From NCBI GenBank assembly GCA_027625915.1, contig JANTQA010000015.1, positions 4,741,001 through 4,805,000 on the forward strand: 64,000 bases of DNA, written 5' to 3'. Of the stretch, positions 37,995-47,355 are shown piece after piece. This DNA comes from Anaeramoeba flamelloides. Lineage: Eukaryota; Metamonada; Anaeramoebidae. The notes under the pieces were generated by a model. It made no database searches and was not told where the DNA came from. It saw only the letters and a list, made by a program, of their open reading frames with translations. A program made the position numbers and the translations under genes. Position 1 is the first letter of the stretch; each line of letters starts with the position of its first letter.

Positions 37995-40900
37995 ATGAAT
38001 ACTTTATTGAAACCACTCAAAGTTATTGCTTTTAATGGATCACCTCGAAGAAAAGGAAACACTTTTCAACTAATTCAACAAATGTTTAAGGTCTTTCAAA
38101 ACCATAACGTGGAAACTGAAATAGTGCAAATCGGATCAAAAGATATTGATGGGTGTATTGGTTGTGGTGGTAAATATTTTTCTTTTTTATTCTTTACTTT
38201 TTTTTTTTTCTGAACTTCCTTTAAAACTGGTCTTTGTGTTTCTGTTTCTGTTTCTGTTTCTGTTTCTTACACATACTATTTTTTTTTTTTCAACTATAAT
38301 CTTATTCAAAATAAACATTTAAAGTTTGTAAAACACGTCGTGATTATAAATGTGCGATTGAGTCTGATTGCGTAAACGAGTGTATTGATAAAATTCGTAA
38401 AGCAGATGGGATCATCTTGGGTTCACCAGTTTACTTTGCAGGGCCATCCGGGCAAATGAAATGCTTTCTTGACAGGATCGGTTATGTTGGTATCCATAAC
38501 AAAGAAAAGCATGGGAAAAGCATTTTTTGGCATAAGGTTGGGGCAGGAATCTCAGCACATGCAAGTGCTGGAGGCTCAAATACTCTTAGCCAACTAAATT
38601 ATCTTTTTTCTGTTTCCAACGCAATTATTCCTGGATCTACTAATTGGAATGTAAATATTTTTTTTTTTTTCATTTTTTTTTATTGCTAATATTTAAGGCT
38701 AGAGTTTGTGTGAAGAAAAGTAAATTGGAGGCACCCAAGTGTTTTATTGTTTCTATAACTAGAAGTTCTTTATTAGAATCAAAAGTCTTTAAAATTTGTT
38801 TTAATTTATTTTTTTTGAAATGCTATTCAAACAACAAGATCACAATTTAACAGACAGTTTTTGTGAATGGGGTGAAAGATCCAATACGTTTTCCATTCAC
38901 TAACATGAAAAAATAAAATTGAAAAAAAAAAAGTTCGACAAAACTACTACCTTTCATTAACCTTTCATCTTGAATAATAAAGTTTATTCGCAATATAACC
39001 AAAATTCCAGAACTTCAAATTCATGAGACTATTGTATTTATTTGTTGTTAGTATAACCACCTTTTTTAAAAGTCTCTAGTCAATAAAAAAAGGTATTTTT
39101 TGGGGTAAAAAATTCCAAATAAACCCAAGGATGAATTATAGTTTAATTCAACTTGGAGATATTTACTTTGATAGATAATAACTAATAGTTTTGAAAATGT
39201 TGTACTCACCTAATAAAACTGAAATATTGGAAAAAAACTACTAGTGATAAAGAAAGAAAGTGTTGGAAGAGTGCCGTCAAGTGCCTAGCTTTTCTTGAGG
39301 TTTTCTGTTTTATATGTAAAATCAATATGATTTTACAAATAAACAGAAAACTCAAGAAAAGCTAACTGCGGTTTTCCAGAATTCAAAAGAATAGAGAAAA
39401 ATCAAAGATTTTACCATTGTTTTTTTGAATTCTAAAAAACTTAACGAAGAGTGTCCGTAGAGTGCCTAGCTTTTCCAGAATTCAAAAGAATAGAGAAAAA
39501 TCTTTGATTTTACTCAATTCTTTTAAATTTTGGAAAAGCTAACGGCGGCTTTTTTTTTACTTTTAGAAATAAACCGAAAATTTAATAAATTTTCTGTTTA
39601 TTCCAAAAATTAAAAAAAACCTAACTTAAAACAAAAAAAAAACTTTTTATTTCAATTTAAAACAATAAATAATTCATTAATAGTCCAAATAATTGATTAC
39701 CTATTTGAAAGATATTTATCAGATTTAAAATACTTTTAAAACATAATAAAATAACCCTTTATCTGTGAAAAAAAAAATATTCAAATATTTTACTGTTAAA
39801 TTTGAAAAAAATCTTATAAAAACCTGGAAAAATTGGATTTTCCAACTTAAATTGTTAAATATCTTTCAAAATAATTTTTTGATCCAAGATCTTTTATTAA
39901 CCAATCGTGTTTATTATAAGTGAAGTTATCAAAAAGTGAAAAATTAGCAAATGTTCAATTTTTTTTTGAAAAAATTTTTCCTTTATCTTGATCGTGTTGC
40001 CAAACGTAATTTTTTGATCTTGATTTCCCAAATTTTATTTTTTCATGAAACTTTAGTGGGTTTGGGTTTGGGTTGTAAACAATATCAAGATCTTGATTGA
40101 GATACACAAATGATAAAAATGATGTATTAATTTTCAATGCAAAATAAGTACCAAGAAAAAAGGTATTGTAAAAATTTTAAAAAGAATGTCTGTTAGTGTA
40201 CTTTGTATCATTTTTTATTTACTCATCAAAAAATTTATTAAATTTTTAAATAAAGTATAGTTAAAAATACAGCTAATTTAAAAAAGTGAGTGCTTTTTTT
40301 TTTTAATTTTGAGATTGTCAGAATCAAAACTTTTTTGAAGTTTACTCTTTTAATAAAGTATGGACTTTTTTAAAAAAAGGTACTTTTCTCCCCACCCCAG
40401 CCTCTACCTCGTATTTAAAGGTTGATTCCTCTCACTTTTTTACAAGTTTATTTTTTGAAAAGTTTTTATTCGAAAAAAGTTCACTCTTTTCTTTTCTAAA
40501 ATGGAAAACTCCGATAAGTTTTAATTAAAAAAAAGCACTAACTTTTGAAAAATGGTTATACTTATTGCAAAAACATTTTTTTTTTTTTGTTTCAATAAAA
40601 TTTTGAAAAAAATTTAAACTTGGTTTATCAAAAAAACTGTTTCAGTGAATTGATCAGTTGCGTATTTTATAAAAGTGATTGTTTGACCAAAAAAAAAAAA
40701 AAAAAAAAAATTAATTCCAAATCAGATATCATATACCCCCTCTAAAAAGCTTTTACAAAGTTCTTTTTTTGAAAAGGTTACATCAACAAGTGTTAAAAAA
40801 AAATTTTTAACTTTTAAATTTTCTTTCAATTTAATTATTATATTTAAGGCACAAACGTTTAATAAAAAATTTTTTTCAAAAAAACAAAAGTACGATAACA

Positions 40901-42862
40901 TATTGAAACTTGTAAATGCAAAAAAAAAATAAATCAATCAAAAATATCCATCTGTTTGTGGAGTGTTGTGGGGTGTTGTGGAATGTTTGGATTTTCTATT
41001 TTGTTCTGAAATTTTATATAAAATAAAATTCAAAAAAATTGGGAAAACAAGTTTAAAATGCTTACAATTACTGTGTAAATTCGCTCTTTTAATTGGAAGT
41101 TGCCAATTCAGTTAATTCGGAATTCTCTCTTTAACGGATAAAGTGTTTTTTAGCCAAACAACCCTTAACAATAAACCTATAAATTCAAAAATTTTAGCAC
41201 AGTATTTTTTATTTTTTTTTTATAATTATTTGTTTTTTGTGTAATATTGTATTGTAAACGTTAAATAGTTTTCAATATTTCATTTAGTTAATGATTCTAA
41301 TTTAGTATTTCAAAAAGAATTTATTTAATAGGGTTTTTTTTTTTCAAAAATTGAATTTTATTATGTACAAAAGTTTGGATTGAGATTTATTTTTGAAATG
41401 AACAGAAAACTCGAGAAACCCGAACGGCAGTTTTCCAGAATTCAAAAGAATTGAGTAAAATCATATAAATTTTACTCTATTCTTTTAAATTCTGGAAAAC
41501 CTAACGAAAGTGTCTGTAGAGTACATAGCTTTCCCAAAATTCAAAAGGGTTGTGTCAAATCTTTGTTTATCCTCTAACCTTTTAAATTTTGGAAAATTCT
41601 AATGGTGAGTTTTTTTTTTATATTCATTTACGCTTTAATTTAGAAAATATATCTATTTTCAAATCAAATCAATCATTAAAATATTGAATAAATTTTAAAA
41701 AATTCAAAGAATTCTAGTGTTTTATTTGAGAGATAATACTCTTTTGTCATATTTTTTAATGATAATAAAAATTAAATGTTTAACTAAGAATAAAAAACAG
41801 AAAATTAAAAATTTCTATATCAATTAAAAAAAAAAACTCAGATTATAAATTTTTATTTTTAAATATGCATATCAATTAATGCTCTAAAAGTTTACTTATT
41901 CGAAATTTACTTCTTTGAACTTTTGATATTCGTGATAAGTGTATTTTTAAAAAATAAGAATTTTTATGTTGATAAAAAATTATCAAAATTATATAAACTA
42001 AATTCCAAAAATTTGGACACAGTTACAACAGTGAAAAGAATATCAATCATATACCACACATTCAATTTGGAAATAATTTTGATTTTGCAAACTTATTTAT
42101 TTCATTTTTTGTCTTTTCTGTTTTGTTTTCATTTCCTTTTTTCCAGTTAAGTAATCTTTTTTGTTAGATTGGGAATTTTTTTACAATAGTTGATAGAAGG
42201 TTAAGGTTGAGTTTTGTTAAATAGAAAAAATCACATACAATTGAGTTGATGTATCTAATCATTTGATCAATAAGTAATTGTTGGTGAATTTTCAAATTTT
42301 GTAAATACAATTTTTTTCATCTAACCCGGTTCATCATTTTGTACAAATGAGATTTTTTTTTTTTGGGGTTATATTTTTTCTTTTTTTTGGATAAAAATGA
42401 TTACTTATAAAAACATTACAACTCTGTAACTTGAATGTGGTTTAATATTACGTTTGGAAAAATATAATATATTGGGATTTTTTTTGCCTATTTTTGATTT
42501 TGAGTGTTTCAAAATTTTTGGATTGGGGTTTATGTATGTATGTATAGGTGTGCATGTATCTCTCTTATAATGTGAATAAAATAAATAAATAAACATTCAT
42601 TTATGAATGAACTTGTCAAATTATTAACCCGGGTGATAAAAATTCATAATATAATTTTTAAATAATAATCTTTGATTTCTAACAAATATCTTTTATATGT
42701 TATTGTTTTTTATAGTTTGGTGTTGGTTGGGAAATTGGTGATGTTATGAAAGATAAAGTTGGATTACAAAATATTGATGATTTGGCAAACGAAATGGTTG
42801 AATTGATGAAAATGGTAAGAAAGGATAACATTAAAAAGGAAAAAAAAATGAAATATTATTAA
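37995..42862 (+). CDS. Iron-sulfur flavoprotein (NAD(P)H-dependent FMN reductase family)
   Basis: Flavodoxin-like protein with a compact 4Fe-4S site, of the ISF family found in methanogens, anaerobic bacteria and anaerobic protists, where it transfers electrons to acceptors such as oxygen or peroxide. Exons 37995-38169, 38325-38650 and 42716-42862 give 648 nt, 215 aa. FMN-binding loop FNGSPRRKGNTFQLI is at residue 13; the cluster motif spans the first junction, GCIGCGVCKTRRDYKC, that is C-x2-C-x2-C-x7-C; then ADGIILGSPVYFAGPSGQMK and the C-terminal WEIGDVMKDKVGLQNIDDL. Intron 1 is 155 nt and carries a GTTTCT hexamer repeat; intron 2 is 4065 nt and phase 0. The closing codons (NIKKEKKMKYY) are less certain because a GTAAGA after MKM could be another donor. 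The family is patchy in eukaryotes, so transfer from a prokaryote at some time is plausible. Confidence 0.9.
38236..38267 (+). repeat. GTTTCT hexamer microsatellite in intron 1
   Basis: About five head-to-tail copies of GTTTCT lie within the first intron of the flavoprotein gene. Confidence 0.9.
39287..39619 (+). repeat. Hairpin array 3, four hairpins
   Basis: Four palindromes follow each other: 39287-39363 (AGCTTTTCTTGAGGTTTTC arms), 39371-39440 (GTTTTCCAGAATTCAAAAGA arms), 39468-39540 (AGCTTTTCCAGAATTC arms) and 39550-39619 (TTTACTTTTAGAAATAAACC arms). Spacers are AACTGCG, TTAACGAAGAGTGTCC..CCT and AACGGCGGC. Hairpins 2 and 3 share their core; 1 and 4 differ from them and from each other. 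This is the clearest array of the window. Confidence 0.8.
39655..39945 (+). repeat. Segment that accompanies hairpin arrays, copy 2
   Basis: It matches 11165-11480 and starts about 35 bases after the last hairpin of array 3. Confidence 0.65.
40283..40546. repeat. Short inverted-repeat element
   Basis: The left end AAAAAGTGAGTGCTTTTTTT and the right end, read on the minus strand, AAAAGTTAGTGCTTTTTTTT are inverted repeats about 260 bases apart. The interior contains a C-rich block (CTCCCCACCCCAGCCTCTAC) unusual for the window. No second copy is recognised. Confidence 0.45.
41430..41599 (+). repeat. Hairpin array 4, two hairpins
   Basis: Palindromes at 41430-41500 (GTTTTCCAGAATTCAAAAGA arms) and 41527-41599 (AGCTTTCCCAAAATTCAAAA arms) are separated by CTAACGAAAGTGTCTGTAGAG. 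The preceding 41380-41425 looks like the right half of an AGAAAACTC-type hairpin. Confidence 0.75.
42001..42530 (-). mobile_element. Non-autonomous TIR element, CCAAAAATTT family (530 bp)
   Basis: It is flanked by TA at 41999-42000 and 42531-42532 and is the reverse complement of 5632-6160 over the full length. Ends read inward AATTCCAAAAATTTGGACAC and AACCCCAATCCAAAAATTTT. It lies 185 bases before the last exon of the flavoprotein gene. Confidence 0.8.
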
Positions 42863-43538
42863 CCTATCAAAAATAATATCACAAAAAAAAAAAAAAAATT
42901 GATTTGTATCAATTTAATTTTATTTTTAAACATAGTCTTTTTTAAAAACAAGGTTAAGATCCTAGTCAAAAAACAAGAAAATAAAATAAAATTTTAGAAA
43001 TTATTACTTTTAAATTTAAAATACTTATTTGAACATGAAAAAATAAGTTTTTCTTTTAATTTACGATTTCTTTTTCAGAAATATTTGGTCTGTTTAGATC
43101 AACAAACTATTACTTTTTGTTTTTTGTTGTCTTATGCATATTAAGCATGCTTTTCGCTTCGGATTTTGTAGATAAAAATTATTTTTTCAATTTAGATACT
43201 TTTTCTAGCTGATGTATTTTGTAGAAAGTTTAATTGTGAATTACAGTTCGGTTGGTTACAAAAATTAAAAAAAATTGGTTTTCATAAACCCAATTTCAAG
43301 AATAGGAAGAAAATTTTTTTTTATATAATCTTAAATAATAATTACACATATTTCTTTCTATCACTATATCTGTTGTTATTTCATTCAAAAAAAATTTTTT
43401 TTTTCATTGATTCCTCACTTATATTGTTATTTCATTGTATGTATGAAATTTTTAATTTAAGAAAAAACAACAAATTAAACTAAATTTAAAACTTGTGATT
43501 TAGCCTATTTCAAGTCAAAACCAGATCTTTGTTTCTGT

Positions 43539-44092
43539 CCCCAATTTATGGGGAAAATTATTAAATTTCAAATTTGGTCAAATTTCAAAATTGGTCAAAT
43601 TCTCATTTTTTTCAAAAAAGTTAATGACATTTAAATATATTGACTGTATGTATTTAAAAACATCTTTACGGGTAGGTTAGGGTATGTTAGAGTAGGTTTT
43701 TGGTGTTTGAATGGTATACTAGAAAATTTTGGCAAGAATTTTGAAAAAAAAATTATTAACTGACCAATTAGAAATTTTGCAACTTGTTTTAAGGGGAAAA
43801 AAATTTACACTTAACTTTGGTGATTAAAATTGGATTTCGAACAAATTTTTAAAAATATTTATTATTGATGATTTCAAAATTTTCGATTTTCTACAATTTA
43901 GTAATAAAATACTACCAATCGCAAAATAATCGTTTTGCTTTTTCCTCCCACAACTTTAAAAAATATACAAAACTTTCATACCAATGATAATAATCAAGAA
44001 ACTCTTCAAAAATATGAAAAAGTCCAATTTGACCAATTTTGAAATTTGACCAAATTTTAAATTTAATAATATACCCAATTTATGGGCATTTT
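43539..44092. mobile_element. TIR element with GGTCAAATTTCAAAATTGGTC ends (about 550 bp)
   Basis: Inverted repeats of about 65 bases: left 43539-43605 contains TTATTAAATTTC, then AAATTTGGTCAAATTTC; right 44025-44092 contains the complement. Both ends include the palindrome CCCAATTTATGGG. The interior holds a short G-rich run (GGTAGGTTAGGGTATG, 43671-43686). The exact borders and target duplication are not resolved. Confidence 0.65.
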
Positions 44093-44237
44093 GGGTAGTA
44101 TGATTCAATTGTTTATATCTTTTCGAAAAAAAATATAAAATAAAATCGAAATTTGTAATATATATCATTTGTTGATATTCTGATCTTTTAGAAATGTGGA
44201 AATATGGTCATTAAAAAGACGAATATGGATCATTGAT

Positions 44238-44239
<2 letters not shown>

Positions 44240-44269
<30 letters not shown>
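44240..44269. repeat. TA microsatellite
   Basis: An uninterrupted run of about fourteen AT units. Confidence 0.95.
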
Positions 44270-44272
<3 letters not shown>

Positions 44273-44849
44273 CGCCTAAAAACCCAATTGTTCGCCAATT
44301 CTTCAAAAATGTCAAGGTGACTCAACTTTATCTCAATTAAGAATCTTTGGTCTTAAAAAATAAAGTTAAAGATTACCAAAAAATTATTAACCACTATATC
44401 AATATAAATTGAAATGATGTCTCTTCTTGCAGATAGGAAATCTTTTATCGAAAAAATTAATAAAATCGATATTTTTATCTTGAAATTTAAAAATGATGTG
44501 TTGGATACAGGTTGAATAATAATAATAATAATAGGTTTGTATATGTTACCTAATATGGAGATTTGATAATTATTAATCATTTTATGAAAGATTAATGATG
44601 GAAATGGTATGTTTATATTCTCTAAGTTTTTAAAAATGTTTGAATAAAAGTGAAATTATGAAGAAAAAAATAATTTTTAGTTTTTGGTAGTTTTTCAATT
44701 TTGTTCTTAATATTTTTTTTTTTTTTTTGGAGAAGCTGTTTTTTTTTTTTACTTCAGGCATCTTTTCGTGTGCTTTTAAAAATGAAATTAGAAAAATACT
44801 AGCATAATCTTTGTTATTATATTTATTTTAACTTTTTGTGCAAAAGTTT

Positions 44850-45082
44850 CTGGTTGCACTTGTATTAGATATCCCTATTTTGAATTGGGCTTATTGTCTT
44901 GGTTTCTTAAAAAGGTCATAGACGTATTATTCAAGGTAATCAAGAATGTCCCTTTTTTTAGACAGATTTATTTACATATTTTTTTTAATTCGATTAAGGG
45001 TGGCATTAAGTTGTTACTAATAATAATATATAAAAAACTATTTCTAAAATATTTCAAAACTCTAAAGGTAATAATTTATTAA
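44850..45082 (+). pseudogene. Possible relic of a DUF502/COV-type membrane protein
   Basis: An open frame reads through VIKNVPFFRQIYLHIF, which resembles the KRIPLVRSIY block of DUF502 (COV1) proteins. Just upstream, another frame reads LDIPILNW, reminiscent of the GIDIPGLG block that precedes it in the family, so the frame would have shifted between the two. The resemblance is short and judged by eye. Chance is a real alternative. Confidence 0.2.
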
Positions 45083-46519
45083 TGTGAGGTATGTTTAGGT
45101 ATTTTCTAGTTTTTTGAATCGAAATATTTTTATTATTTTATTGCAATCTAAAAAATTGTTATTAGGTTTTCTTGTGTTTATTGTATAAATTTATCGATTT
45201 TCAGAACAAAAAACACAATTCCAGGTATCCACAAACTGTATTATTAAACAATTATGGTAGGATTAATTAATATTTATTCTTTTTTAATAAAATTTAAAAC
45301 ACACCTATAAAGAATTTTTAAAAGACAAAAATCAAAAAAAAAAAAAAAGAAAGAGGGGGGTATTTTGTTAGTGAATATATACACTTTCAAAGGTCATTCA
45401 TTGTCAGATTTTTCTTTATGTTAATTTCAATTTTACACGGATTTTTTTTTTTCCACCAAAATTAATTCTTTGAAAACAAATAAAATGAAAGAAATGTAAA
45501 TAAGTAAATTCAATTTAAAAAAAAATATAATAAGTAAATTAGAAAAAAAGATTCTGATCCAAAAATTGATTTTGTTAAGAATCTAGTGTAAATATCAACA
45601 ATTTTTTCCAATTAATTTATAAATTGGGCACTTATTTTTAAACTAATAGTTAATTTTTGTTGGTTTTATCGATTAGTAAATTGAAGGTACCTGAATTGTT
45701 ACCAAAAATTCACCTATTTTTTTTTGATTGATACAATTGTTGCTCCACTTTAAAGTAAATAATTTTAACGGTGGTAATAAGATTTTAAACAATATAAATA
45801 ATTTTTATTAGAAGAGTATAATTATATATTTGTATAATATTAGAATCTCTAAGACTTTACCTGCCTTAAAGGGGTTGCTAAAAATTTTATGATGAGTTCT
45901 TCTTACTTTTTTTACCTTGAAATGATTGCATATGAAATTATTTTCAACTTGTTCAAAAAATTAATATTTGTTAGAAAAAGTATTTATTAATTAAAAAATT
46001 AATAAATTTTGGATTTGATGATTGTTTATTCACAAATATAAGTGATAAAAAAACTTAAAAGTTCTCAAATAAATTATTTCAAAAAAAAAAAGTAAACAAT
46101 CAAAAAATAAGTCAAAGAGATAATCAAGAAATTTTAGAAAGCGATCACATTGTTTTTTTCTTTCTTAAAAAGATTCCAATAAATCGTGATTGTTAGTTTC
46201 GTTAATTAATGAAGTGAAATCATTCTTCAGAGTTTGACTTTAAAAAAAACTCTCTTAAAATCAAAAATATTAAAAATATGAATATATTTATTTTTCTGTG
46301 AAACATAGTAATGTTTTTTTTTAGTTGAGAAATTAAAAAGTTAAATTAAAGAAATCATTATTAAAATTAAAAAAATAATTAATGAGATTGTATCATTTAA
46401 TTTTATTCAACAGGTATGAATAAGATGCATAAATAAAAATAATTATTAGATTAATGATAAGATATTATCTGAAATGCTAAAAATTAACATTTAGATCAGG
46501 CTCCAAAAAAAAACTTAAT

Positions 46520-47355
46520 TTAATCTGATGAAGATTCTTCGCTGGATGATCCGAACCTTGCTTTTTGATATTCTTCAAATTCTTTTTTCCATCTCTTTTT
46601 ATCAGCATCTGCTTTTTTGGTGAATTTCTGATGTATAGTAAAAAATTAAAAGTAAAGTAAATCAAAGAGAAGAAATGAATCATAAGGGATCAAAATTAGA
46701 GATTGATAAAAATCAAAAGACATTCTTAATAAAAAAAAAAGAAATTAAGAGATATAATTACCTTGGCTTCACTATCTTTAAGTGCTTTCCATTTTTTTCC
46801 TAATTTTTTGGTGATTTTGCTTGATGAGTCTGATGGGAATTTATTCTTTAATTTTGGTCTTTCTTCCATCGAAAAGAAATGGTAGGCACTTCTTGGTCTT
46901 TTTGGTTCGGAAAATCTTGGTACTTTCTTTCCATTGAAACGTGTTCTTGTGGTGATTTCTGGTTCAGATTCGGAGGATGATTTCTCTTTTTCCCATTTTT
47001 CTTTTTCTTTTTCATATCTTTTTTTGTCTTCTGTAGCCATTTTGATATATTTCTATTATTTGGAAAAGTATTTGATAAATTATAAATAATAACACAAAAA
47101 GTTAATATACATGATCAAAAATTCCATTTCGGAGAAATTAATCAAAATGCTTATTAAAATTAAGAAAAAGTTTGAAAGTAAAAATCTAATTACCTTTTTC
47201 TCTTTTTCTTTGATTTCCTTCCATCTTTTTGAAACTTCTTTGGTAACTTCTCTGAAGTTCATATCTGAGTTTTCTTTTTTGATTTTTTTTCTTGATTCTG
47301 TAACAAAGAAATTAAATGAACTTCTTGGTTTTTTTGGTCCTTCTCTTCTTGACAT
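46520..47355 (-). CDS. HMGB-type chromatin protein with two HMG boxes
   Basis: Architectural DNA-binding protein of the nucleus that bends DNA. On the minus strand: exons 47355-47194, 47052-46762 and 46627-46520, all phase 0, 561 nt, 186 aa. Box A (residues about 7-75) starts PKKPRSSFNFFVTESR and continues across the first intron as EKEKK|KYIKMATEDKKRYEKE; box B (about 100-170) starts PKRPRSAYHFFSMEERPK and crosses the second intron as DSEAK|KFTKKADADKKRW. Each intron therefore falls at the equivalent point of its box, which supports an origin by internal duplication. A short Ser/Glu tail (FGSSSEESSSD) replaces the long acidic tail of animal HMGB1. Introns are 141 and 134 nt. The ATG inside exon 2 at 47040 would give a box-B-only protein, but the continuous box A across the junction argues for one gene. 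Confidence 0.93.

Larger units (their letters stand above)
38651..42715 (+). other. 4.1-kb intron of the flavoprotein gene, filled with repeats
   Basis: Donor AAT|GTAAAT, acceptor TTTTATAG, phase 0. It contains hairpin arrays 3 and 4 (39287-39619 and 41430-41599), the array-associated segment (39655-39945), a short inverted-repeat element (40283-40546) and a 530-bp TA-flanked element (42001-42530). A decoy acceptor (TTTAAG at 38694-38699) opens a frame to 38850 that has no resemblance to the family. Confidence 0.8.
42863..46519. other. Intergenic region with one TIR element and a possible gene relic
   Basis: No intact gene is recognised. It contains the element at 43539-44092, a TA microsatellite (44240-44269), a possible relic at 44850-45082 and otherwise AT-rich sequence. 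The last part (45900-46500) is the 3' flank of the HMGB gene, which runs on the minus strand. Confidence 0.55.

Noticed and set aside
38700-38850. In-frame continuation of the flavoprotein after a decoy acceptor
   Set aside because: The translation has no resemblance to the family, whereas the exon at 42716 supplies the expected WEIGDV..GLQNIDDL end in phase.
46726-47040. A separate HMG-box gene starting at 47040
   Set aside because: Splicing of the upstream exon into KYIKMATEDKKRYEKE completes box A exactly, so both parts form one gene.
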